From positions 53,902,446 through 53,966,445 of the forward strand of contig OY744525.1 of NCBI GenBank assembly GCA_963556195.1: DNA of 64,000 nt. Reading direction: 5' to 3'. The translations under genes were made by a program, and so were the position numbers. This DNA comes from Sepiola atlantica. Lineage: Eukaryota > Mollusca > Cephalopoda > Sepiida > Sepiolidae. Positions 54,887 through 64,000 of the stretch are shown here, piece by piece. The notes beneath the pieces are model-generated. The model worked only from the letters and a program-made list of their open reading frames with translations. It did no database searches and was not told the DNA's origin. The number at the start of each line of letters is the position of its first letter. Positions within the stretch are counted from its first letter, which is position 1.

Positions 54887-55169
54887 TGTACACGTGAAAC
54901 GCCAAAATAAAAAATATGGCAGAAAAATATAGTCGCCATTTTTCTAAAGTTAAGAACCAGACTAAGATCACATAAATAATCAAAGTTCATAATTTTCTAG
55001 TTAAGGACAAGGAACCTTTTTTTTTTCCCCCTCCCTTCAAAAAATAGTTCTCTGTTAGTGTTCTTAAACTAGAAAATTATGAACTCGAGTTATCATCTTT
55101 GGGCTTATTTATAAAGATGGTGACTATATTTTTCCATGTAAATTTACATTTCGGCATTTCACGTGTACA
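54887..55169. mobile_element. Inverted-repeat MITE, 283 bp
   Basis: Ends TGTACACGTGAAACGCC and, inverted, GGCATTTCACGTGTACA. Inner arms (ATATAGTCGCCAT, then TTCATAATTTTCTAGTT) also pair with the right side. It sits directly after a family A copy. Confidence 0.85.
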
Positions 55170-55469
55170 CTGAAACTAGCTATAACTTACTGTTTTTAAT
55201 GTTATTTTTTATTTTACTAAAAGTGGTTTAAGGAATCAAAAAAAACTGTACGGGGATAATGCCGAAACCCATTTCACTCTAAATAATTTGGGTGACTGAA
55301 ATAGGAATTAATCAAAACTTATTTAATTTTGACTTTAATACTAACATTTTCTAGACACGACCTTTATACGTATAAAGGAACTTTCCGAAGTACCCTTATA
55401 GGAGCTAATCTTCACATAAATCATAAGACTATCTCCTATTATAATCTGTAAAAAGGATCACTAAAGAAA

Positions 55470-55870
55470 GAGAAACAAGGCCCTTCCATAAACAACAAAT
55501 TAAATAAATTTATTTATGACATGCACAGTTGAGTGTGAGTTACCAGAAGTTACGACAGCGACAATGGATTGAAAGGAATTAAAGTTAATAAGTGTAAGGT
55601 GGAAAAAAAATTTTCTTGGAACAATGTATCTTTAACGGAGATAGAATGTCTAGTCGATGGGTGTCAGGATAGTGTCTAAGTCTTTCTTTGTGACTGGCTG
55701 GGAGCTCTCCGACTGTTCTGCGAACCCCTAAAGGTCTCCAAATGGATTCCTTAAAATGTACGGTCAAAATTACTATGCCCTTGAGTTTGATTGGTCATTG
55801 TGTGACCAAACAACCTCACTGGGGCTGTTCTCCGCCAGAGGAAACTGATCTCAATGTTTATGATTGCTAC
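55470..55870 (-). repeat. LTR-like repeat, copy 2
   Basis: Counterpart of 43570..43910. Inverted it has an AATAAATTT signal, consistent with a minus-strand LTR. Confidence 0.5.
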
Positions 55871-56269
55871 ACCTTTTCTGGCCTAGGTGTTAGGTGAGGT
55901 CATCAAAAGATGACCTCACTTTCATTTATTTCCTCCTTTATTGGCATCCGTCGGTTGTGAATGACCCTGGATCTGCCCTGCAGAAAGTCACAAATAGCTG
56001 ACATTTGATTGGTCCTTTTTTGTCTGCAAACAAATGCAAGAATGACATTGGCTGCATTTGAAAGCAAATGTCTGCAGGTGACACATTGATGATGTTTGTT
56101 TTTTACTTCTCGATCTTTGTTTGTCACACAGAAAATGTAATTATAATACTTTTTTTTTTTTTTTTTTTAAAGAAGGTTCGACAAGAATTTGTTACCATTG
56201 AACTTGAAAACGACCGTGTTGTAGTCAACTGGGAAGCAGCTATGTGGTATCGTTTCACAGATGGATAGT

Positions 56270-56500
56270 TCTTAAAAAGAAACTTTGTTCATGGAAGTTT
56301 AGTTTTAGGTACACAGCGGAAGAAAGGAAAATTAATTACAGTGGTTGTAGCTAGACGAGTTTTTTGCTGTGTATGTTTTACAAGGAAGAACCAGAAATTG
56401 GAGTTCAGTCAGGCACTAATCATGAAAATAACGATAGAGTAGAGAAAGTCTAGCAACATCTCTTCTGTGAGAAAGAGGCTGTAGGGAGGAGAAGAGGGCT
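56270..56500 (-). pseudogene. Non-LTR retrotransposon C-terminal remnant
   Basis: Reverse-complement relative of 20700..20950 and 31540..31760 (AAGAAACTTTGTTCATGGAA, AGAGTAGAGAAAGTCTAGCA). The piece GGTTGTAGCTAGACGAGTTT also occurs at 36283. Confidence 0.65.
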
Positions 56501-57120
56501 TGATTACATCCTGTTGTAGTGAAAGTTAAAAATGTGCACAAAAAACCCCAAAAAAATCTGTCTCTTGAATTGTATTAATTCTCTAAAACAATTTTTTGTC
56601 AATGTAATAACCAGGCACGAACGACGCCAACTAAGTCTTCCAACCCAATTCCACTCCTTTTTGTCGCACTTTTTCCTTTGTTGCAAACACTGATTAATTT
56701 GCATAATCACGTGCGTTTGACTATCACTTTTGAAATCTTAGAGTTCAAGGTTCACATCTGCATGCTCTCTCTCGCTGTTGCAATGGGTACACGTCCATCG
56801 TGGTTGTTGATCCCATGGCCTTTTTGCATGATCACAACACATCTGTACCCACGTACCCATAGCAGACAATCGTGGCTGGACTATTACCCATAAACAAATT
56901 ACAGGAACAGGCGAAAAGCAACTGTAGGATTATGCATATCTATGTTCAGTGTACACCATGCATTGGTGTTCCACGTGTGCATAGAATAGCGCAATAGCAG
57001 TAGCGCTGATGTGTATGACATTAATGGTAAATTAATGTATGTGTTTATGCATGATTCGTGGGACATTGAAACGAGCAGCAGCGGCGCTAACATCAGCAGA
57101 GGCTATGTATGTTTCTTTTT
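56500..57120. other. Intergenic stretch with minor repeats
   Basis: 56620..56700 (CGACGCCAACTAAGTCTTCC, then CAAACACTGATTAATTTG) resembles 34720..34790. Nothing else recognised. Confidence 0.5.
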
Positions 57121-57139
57121 TTTTCTCATCTTTTTGTTT

Positions 57140-58083
57140 TTGTTGGAGATGGGGAATCCTACCGGATACTAGACATTCACCCGCTACTTCAGACACTCCA
57201 ACCGAAAGATCTTTTTAAGACTCGGGTATTTTTCAGTGTAGTTAACAGAACAAAAAAGGGGTAAAAAAAAAATAAATAAATAAATAAATGCAACAAATAA
57301 ATGTTACCAAAGGCAAGATAAGTTACTCTTCTACCTACCTGGATAATTTTTTTTGTGTGTTTTAACTTATTTTAAAGTGTTTTTTTTTTGTTTTTTTCTT
57401 AAAAACAAACAGTGTTGACTGTTAAGTCAGAACGAGAGAAAAAATGGCGCTGATAAGTCTTCTACAAGGACCTCTGATAATTGCTCAAAAATCGAAAATT
57501 AAACAAAATACTGGTGGAACATTACATTTTTGCACGATTGCTGACATTTATTGGATGTGTTTCTTCAAGTATTTTGTTTAATTTTCGATTTTTAAGCGAT
57601 TATCACGGATCCTCGTGTAGGGCTTATCGTCGCCATCTTTTTATTTGTTATTTTTTCGTTCTCACTGAACCGTCAACACTGTTTTTAACAAACAGAAACA
57701 CTTAAAAATAAGTTAAAACACAAAAAAAAAACTTATCCAAGTAAGTAGAAGAGTAACTTATTTTGCTTTTGGTAAAATTTATGTGTTTGTTGCACATTTA
57801 TTTTTTGACCACTTTTTTGTTCTGTTAATCACGCTGGAAAATACCATAAGATTCTAACCGTCCCTTTTAAGTGCAATTGTTTATATCTCTCTTGCACTTG
57901 GTGCACCGGGTATATTAGCCAGGTAGTTTTTGAAATTCTTTTTCATGCGCCGGTTGCTCTTATAGTTACTGAAATGATGGAGATCTTCCTCGAATTCCAG
58001 ATTTTTTGTTTTTTCATGTTGTACATAAGACCTTGGTATTTTGTTATTATCTCCCTCTCAGCTCTGTTTAAACAAGCATTATT

Positions 58084-58110
<27 letters not shown>
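57140..58110 (-). pseudogene. Non-LTR retrotransposon C-terminal remnant, split by an insertion
   Basis: Minus-strand relative of 15380..15690. The upstream part, 57855..58110, reads IWNSRKISIISVTIRATGA and on; the downstream part is 57140..57215. The copy at 15.6 kb runs through the same point without a break. Confidence 0.85.
57224..57846. mobile_element. 623-bp palindromic DNA transposon with 8-bp target duplication
   Basis: Ends GGGTATTTTTCAGTGTAGTT and, inverted, AATCACGCTGGAAAATACC. The arms pair imperfectly across nearly their full length, with the centre near 57535. Flanks are TAAGACTC (57216..57223) and TAAGATTC (57847..57854), an 8-bp duplication with one mismatch. No transposase ORF. 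An 8-bp duplication is typical of hAT, P or Merlin groups; the ends do not settle which. Confidence 0.82.

Positions 58111-58117
<7 letters not shown>
58089..58117 (+). repeat. (GT)n microsatellite
   Basis: About 14 units at the 5' side of the minus-strand retro remnant. Confidence 0.95.
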
Positions 58118-58121
<4 letters not shown>

Positions 58122-58905
58122 TCATTCTGTTAGTTTTAGCAGTAGCAGTGCATTTTTAGCAAAATCTGAATTTTATTTTCCTTTGCATCAGTTTCCAGTA
58201 ATAAATTCATATGATCTACATGTGTTTTCACCTTCATCTCTTAACTTGATTTAAAAACCGTATTTTGATTATACGCTAGTTATTTTAATATGAATAACTT
58301 TACAACTCCTTGACAAGCAATATTTCCGCTGCTCTAACAGCAATGATCACAAAATGAATTTTTAAAAATTGAACAACAAAAACCACTTACTATCTATATA
58401 ATAATAATAATATGCAAAGGCAATTTAATGTGCATACATACGTTATCACCCCCATCTCTTTTTTTTTTTTTTAAGATTGGATCACCGAAAATGCAATGCA
58501 AAAAAATAATTTTTTAAATTTCATTTGATTTTGCTGTTGTGTTGAACGTGAAACGCTAACTAAAATACACTTTCTGGCTAGGATCAACGTGTAGTATCTG
58601 TTCTGTCCAAAGGTGTTACAATAATATCGTGAGGTCTATATTCGCACCAGATGTCCATAAAATGGAAATTTTTCACAATCTCCTACCAGGTTATTGGAGA
58701 TAGACTCCCATAATCAGATTTAAACACAACAGTAATATAAAGGATACAACTATGAAATTTCCCACTAGTTTTAGTAATATTGCTGCATTTTATTTATTTA
58801 TTTTGAATATTCTTTAAAAAAATTAATAGGTTAATTAGTAGATATTATTGTTGGGACGATTAATCGGAATCGGAAAAATTTTAGCCTAATTTCTGATTCC
58901 CAAAA
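58118..58905. other. Intergenic stretch without recognisable genes
   Basis: AT-rich. GTAGTATCTGTTCTGTCC near 58590 recalls a motif of dispersed family A. Confidence 0.45.
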
Positions 58906-58909
58906 CGAT

Positions 58910-58910
<1 letters not shown>

Positions 58911-58942
<32 letters not shown>
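58911..58942 (+). repeat. Poly-T tract
   Basis: About 32 T; possibly the inverted A-tail of a minus-strand retroposon. Confidence 0.85.
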
Positions 58943-59099
58943 CACTGAGGACAAATATGAGATTTTTATTGTAGCCGAGGAGTGCTGACACTTAAATATA
59001 ACGCCAGGAAGGTAGTTGAGCAGTTCTGCATCTTCAGTTGTCATGATACCTTTGAGAAAGGAGATTTCCTAGTGAGAGAAAAAGGATACCAAACCCCTG

Positions 59100-59600
59100 A
59101 TATGGTGTGGTGAACCATTCAGTGAATTTTCGATTTGTGATTGTTGCTTTCGTTTTGCTATTTGTAATGACTAACGAGAACAGACGTAACTTGGGAAAGC
59201 TTTATTCAACACACAATGTCGGTACAGTATTAGTGCTACTATTTATAGTGGTTAGTAGAAGCAGGAGAGTTCTCCAAAGGGGAGATAAGTCAGAGTAAGC
59301 AAAGTTACTCGTAATTATTCATTACACTATTTTCGGTGTTTTGGTGTTCCCGTAACACATGTACGGAAACAGTCGAGTTGCAGTTGTCTGTCGTAGGTGC
59401 TGATGTAAATAATTGCCGTAATTTATTTTAACTTCTACGTAGTGTCTGATTCCGATCTTGTCTCTAGCGGAAGTGATTTTGAGCCAGTTCTTTCTGAAGT
59501 GTCAATGTTGGTACATAGCTCTTCATGTCGCTTTTATGTAAACATTATATATAGTATTTTATTTACCTGTTCAAGAGGTTCGACACAGTCAGGTGTGGGT
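59100..59600. other. Unclassified segment, possible LTR debris
   Basis: A 63-codon plus-strand frame with a hydrophobic start is not recognised. CTTTATTCAACACAC and AGGAGAGTTCTCC suggest an LTR-like piece, without a partner. Confidence 0.3.
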
Positions 59601-59634
59601 TTGAAAAGCCAACGTACTAGAATTAGCATGCTCT

Positions 59635-59882
59635 GGCCTCTAAAAAAAATGCCTAAGCAGCCCTGTCGGTGTTCCCCGGGAGGGCGTTTCAGGCAATTAG
59701 CTATAAACTAACCCTTCTCAAAGAGAAGGTAAAGTCTGAAGAGGGTGGACCTTCTAAGACTAAACAGAACCATACCTCAGCCCGAGGGAGCATGGCCAGA
59801 AGAAACTACAACGGCCCACTCTCTGTCGGCCTGATTCTTGACTGGTATGAATAAAACTTATATATATATATATATATATATT
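59635..59882 (+). repeat. Retroposon copy 2 ending in (TA)n
   Basis: Counterpart of 12400..12684: GCAGCCCTGTCGG, ATAAACTAACCCTTCTC, GGTGGACCTTCTAAGACTA. It ends ATGAATAAAACTTA then (TA)n instead of poly-A. Confidence 0.7.
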
Positions 59883-59956
59883 AGTATGCCTTTAGGGATC
59901 CTTCTGTCTTGTCTGCATTCTGCAAACCCGGCAAAGAGACTGTTAACGCAGCAATA

Positions 59957-60221
59957 GGTTTATCTTGAACTTTTCAACTTTATGATGGCTGCTATTGAAA
60001 CAACATCATTTTAATCATATTAGTTCTAGTTTTATAACAATTGTGTTCTAGTAATAATTTAATGACCAAACAATACCGTAATAATTAGGTTATATTATTA
60101 CGATATTGTTTGGTCGTTAAATTATTAATCGAACCAAATTGTTATAAAACTAGAAGTAATTTGGTTAAAATAATGTTGTTTTAATGGCAGCCATCTTAAA
60201 GCTGAAAAGTTCGAGATAACC
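59957..60221. mobile_element. MITE family GGTTATCTTGAAC, copy 4
   Basis: TATCTTGAACTTTTCAACTT left end and AGCTGAAAAGTTCGAGATAA right end; core matches copies 1 and 2. Confidence 0.88.
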
Positions 60222-61300
60222 CAGCAATGTATATATGCTGGATATGGGGCATCGTTATTCCTAATGTGGCCCATTCAAAAGGTTCTGCCTAAAGTTGCAC
60301 ATATGAAAAGTGTTGAGTCTTTATTTTATTTACTTTTTCTCAAATACAAAGTCCAAAAGTTAGATTCATGCAAAATAGCTTCGTAGCTTCAACAAACTGA
60401 GCATTGATATTATTGTTATTAATGGAAACTAAATTTGTGATTAAATTTTCTCCAGAGGAAAAAAAAAATGCTAAATAATTACTCGATAGCCTTGTTGGTC
60501 CGATCTTTTCGGCTATAAAACTATCCCAAGAGCATAGTGATTTATAATTAACCAGAAAAATACCCCTCCCACGACCGAGTAAAATTAATTCCACAAATAG
60601 AACAATTTTACACCACTTTTATGTCCTCCTTACGAAGATTGAAAACAAAATAAAATAATTCTAATTTTGATCAAAATTCATTACATAATTTTGATTCTAG
60701 AAAATGTCGAAAATTTAAGGGGTCTTAAGAAGAAATTAAAATTCAGAGAATTTTACTTAATTAGTGTCTTATGCCTATGAATCAAAGTTGATGCAAATCT
60801 GAAATATTTAAATTTTAAATATGAGGGAATATTTATTAATTGATGTCTAATGTCTATTGGTAAAATTTTACAAAAATTGGAACTGTCTGAATTTCCACAA
60901 AGGGCCCCCCCCCCTTTGCATAAAATTAAACTAAATATAGTCCACATTACCCACCCTTACATCTAGCAGCTGTGTTCCAAAATTAATAATGATCAGTGCG
61001 TTAGTTTAGGAGTGAATCGTATACATGAAAATATATACACATACCTAACTTTATATAGATTGGTATAAACGTGATTTGTCGCATTTGTACAGGTAGAGTC
61101 AGAGAAAGTCAAACATACAACTTTGATATGATTGAAATTTGGATTCTTTGATATGACAGGGGTATCTGCAAAAATTTGTGTTTTGGAGCACAACTCAACC
61201 ATAATACTTGACTTTGACTTTGCCCATAAACTTTAATTCTAGCCAGAGATTATTTTTTAAGTGTCAGAAGTGTGCTAATGTATCGCTCCAAAACTAGGGA
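60222..61300. other. Intergenic stretch without recognisable features
   Basis: AT-rich; no frame or repeat recognised. Confidence 0.5.
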
Positions 61301-61319
61301 TGTCTCTGCCGGCACACTA

Positions 61320-61680
61320 AAGAAACTGCACTGTAACGACAAGGCAATGGTCAGATCGATCTGTTTGGTGAGCCTGAACAGAGGATGCCTTTTGGGTCTC
61401 TACTTGCACAAGTCAACTTGAAAAGCCTTGCGTACATCATGCAGAAGAGCAGACTGCGTTGGTTGAGCGCAGCAATGATTGGATTGCTAAAGTCCGACAG
61501 TTGAATGTGTCAGCAGAGAAGACCACCATTGGCAGACTCAAATTGTCTTGGGAGGACGTGGTTAAACGTGATAGGAAAGCCATGGGTATGGATTCCGTCA
61601 GGTCTCACCAAAGACAAGAATGGAGGGAAAGACTTAGATTGAGACTAGACAATCAGCCCCCACCCTCATCAGAGGATTAA
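61320..61680 (+). pseudogene. Non-LTR retrotransposon polyprotein, 3' coding end
   Basis: RLRWLS-like remains come first. A 73-codon open frame at 61459..61677 then has LKLSWEDVVKRDRKAMGMDS and WRERLRLRLDNQ then PPPSSED. This is the classic end of a non-LTR polyprotein (RPRKTWEDVVKRDMKAMGL-type, then W-R and a stop). The least decayed retro end in the window. Confidence 0.86.
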
Positions 61681-61884
61681 TTGTGGCCTGATTCAATAAA
61701 TAAACTGGTTGATGATGAGGAGTTAACATCTAAAGCACAAAGCTAATTGACAAAAATGTTCACCTGTGGCCATAAAACAAGTTTTTGACTTAACGCAAAA
61801 AAAGCAATTTTTTGACAAGTTGTATGTCCGAAAAAAAGAAAAAAAACACATACTAAATTTTAGTGTGAATGACATGACATTCCC

Positions 61885-62150
61885 TAATATTTTTACGTAG
61901 ATGGATCTGTAATGTGAAATCTGACCAAACCCAACACTTTAGGTTGGATGTGCTGAAAACCTTACAATTACCCAGCATAGATGTTATCCCAAGGACAAAT
62001 TGGTTGGCTGGTATGGTCATGTGGAGCATTCGACACCTTGATAAACTGTTCTCATCTTGGATCTTATTCTCAAACCTTTCGGTCGATGTAACCTCCAGGA
62101 AATTCCATGCCAAATCATCCAGGTCTGACACCACCTCCTTCAAATTTTTT
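61885..62150 (+). pseudogene. Non-LTR retrotransposon C-terminal remnant
   Basis: Shares with 33785..34250 (inverted) the DNA TGTGAAATCTGACCAAACCC and the residues LPSIDVIPRTN then WYGHVE-like. Different family from 61320..61680. Confidence 0.65.
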
Positions 62151-62159
62151 TAAAAATTA

Positions 62160-62520
62160 TTTTAACACTATTTCATCTTCACCTAAAAACTAAGAGAAAT
62201 GCGCAATATCAAAACCACTGGACTACTAGAACCCTATTTTCTAGGCCAATTTAAATTAGACCAAATCTTGTTTTTTGAAGCCGGACGGCGGCAAAATCCG
62301 ACTATGGTAGTTTACAAAAACTGCAGTTTTGAAGCCAAAACTTAATGAATTTCTTTGAAAACTTCATCATGTAAGGTTTTTAGAGCAAGGATTCCAAAAA
62401 TGATACTTAGGAAGACTAAAAAGGAAGTAAAAACACTTTTATATTCATATTTTATTTGCATTCTATATTCATTCCTTGTGTACGTATAGGGTAGTAATGG
62501 GCATATTTATTTATTTGCCT
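62160..62520. other. Intergenic stretch without recognisable features
   Basis: No gene or repeat recognised. Confidence 0.5.
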
Positions 62521-62529
62521 ATATGTCTG

Positions 62530-63110
62530 CTGTATATACGTTTATATGTATGTATGTGTGCATGTATGTTATGTGTATCCAGCTATGGATATACGCGTAT
62601 ATATTTGTGTTTAGTCTTTATATTTGTATAGTCGGGGTTATATATTCTATGTACGTGCTTGTATATGTTTATGTATTAATTTGTTTACGCTTTGTATGTG
62701 TATGCATGTATGTTTATGTATATGTGTGTATGTATGTATATGTATGCATGTGTATTGTATGTATATATATATATGTATGTATATCTATATTCGCGTTGTG
62801 GATGTATACATGTATGTATGTACATGGGTATATTTATGTGTATGCGTGTTCGTGTATGTATATATGTGTGGTGCTTATGTATTTACTTGTACAGGCGGGT
62901 GTTTTTCTTGTATTAAAATTAATTTATATATTGAAACTGTTTTATATACTAAAAGTATATTCATAGGCAAGTACGTACTTTTAAATATATTTTTTGCTTG
63001 AAAGTGGATCTGTGCGTTTAGATGTGTGTGTATATTGATGTCTGTTTATTTATATGTACTTGTGTATCTATTAAGTCTGTTTGTGTGTGTGTATTTTACT
63101 GATAGATAAG
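62530..63110 (+). repeat. Degenerate (TATG)n microsatellite region
   Basis: Long stretch of TATG/TGTA variants. Tyr/Val/Cys/Met-rich frames of up to 147 codons run through it in all three plus frames. These are low-complexity artefacts. Confidence 0.9.
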
Positions 63111-64000
63111 ATACTTATGCTTGAATATGTTTGTAGAACTTGGGGAATTCAAACAGAGTTGAAAAGTAACCAGGGCTAAAGAGTCAATAAAATAGGGATG
63201 AGTAGGTCGTAAAAAAGGCTGAAAAATGGTCAACAAGTAAAATAGGTAATCCGATACCAATTCATAAGAAATAGAGAATAACCAATCCCAAACAAAGATT
63301 TATTCGAAAAAATCTACAAATCCATCCCATTTCTCTGAATCCTTGGTCTGATGAGGTTGACTTTCTGCGAAGAGTGCAACCGAAAAATGTATACACATAT
63401 GTAACCAATAATGTTTGTATAAATAAAAATTTATACTTATATATATACTAGCAAACCTACCCGCCCTCTGGGCAGCAATTAATTGAAGGGGGGGGGGGCG
63501 TTAATTTTATTAAAAAAAAATGTTTTTTTTTTACTCAGAGAATTCCATAATTTTAATAAATTTTGGTAAATTTGTAGAGTAACATCCTCAGCTAAATTAT
63601 TCCCTCCTTAAAAATGAGATTCTATTTAGAGTTATTCTAGTTTGTTAAGGCAGTTAATGTGTTTTTAACACTAACCCTAAGTTTGACTGGCAAGGTCGTA
63701 AAACCACACAAAATCGCCACAAAAAGGTCCCTTTCTCCCTAGAAAAAAATAACGCACAGAATTCATCTTCAATGGTAAAAAATGGTAAACTGCCATAAAC
63801 CCTCTAGAATGGCATGAAAATAGAGGATTATTTTACATTAAATTTATATACTAATTTCTAAATTCTAAAATATTTTTTGTTTCTCTTTCGGCCAGGTTTT
63901 TCAGGGTATTCACACATAATCGCCTGAAAAAGTAGAATCTCATTTAATCAAGGGTGGGGTGGATAGGGGGTGTTAATCTACAATTATATCCAAACTTTCA
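63111..64000. other. Intergenic stretch with a short G-run
   Basis: TACTAGCAAACCTACCCGCC near 63447 resembles short repeat ends at 6455 and 35035; a G-run follows at 63488. Nothing else recognised. Confidence 0.45.

Noticed and set aside
62523..63001. Plus-strand frames of 74 to 147 codons
   Set aside because: All are translations of a degenerate (TATG)n microsatellite, rich in Tyr, Val, Met and Cys in every frame.

Overview
This is animal nuclear DNA: AT-rich, crowded with (TA)n microsatellites and transposon debris, and carrying one conserved gene split into small exons by introns of 0.8 to 14 kb. The gene is the N-terminal half of BCAS3 (breast carcinoma amplified sequence 3; rudhira in mouse), on the minus strand. 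The mix of tRNA-derived SINEs, 5S-derived fragments, several non-LTR retrotransposon families and a Gypsy element with an envelope gene suggests a lophotrochozoan, most likely a mollusc and perhaps a cephalopod. That taxonomic call is inference.

Layout. BCAS3 is read from right to left. A first coding exon at 42600..42676 matches the vertebrate N-terminus. After a 14.2-kb intron come thirteen more exons between 28431 and 229. All fourteen join in phase: 1444 coding bases, 481 codons plus one base, about half of the roughly 930-residue vertebrate protein. The window's left edge cuts the gene, so the BCAS3 domain and C-terminus lie outside. All donors are GT except the last one seen, which is GC in an otherwise perfect context. 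A short alternative first exon (28820..28857) is possible.

The introns hold most of the unusual sequence. There is a near-perfect 332-bp palindrome 36 nt upstream of exon 12, two 5S rRNA pseudogenes, a tRNA-derived SINE family with a distinctive tail, a 383-bp mariner-type MITE, several other hairpin elements, a 48-bp minisatellite just upstream of exon 3, a degenerate ~110-bp satellite-like array in intron 6, and many broken reverse-transcriptase ends.

To the right of 42.7 kb I find no cellular gene. About 46.1 to 49.6 kb holds a decayed Gypsy-type LTR retroelement on the minus strand (integrase end, then an envelope-like region), interrupted and bordered by LTR-like copies. Further right are four copies (one in intron 1 included) of a small MITE ending in GGTTATCTTGAAC, an inverted-repeat MITE, a non-LTR remnant split by a 623-bp palindromic transposon with an 8-bp target duplication, and further retroelement ends. 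No bacterial-type operon, CRISPR array or intact transposon ORF is present. All family calls come from reading translations and comparing copies inside the window; no database search was run.
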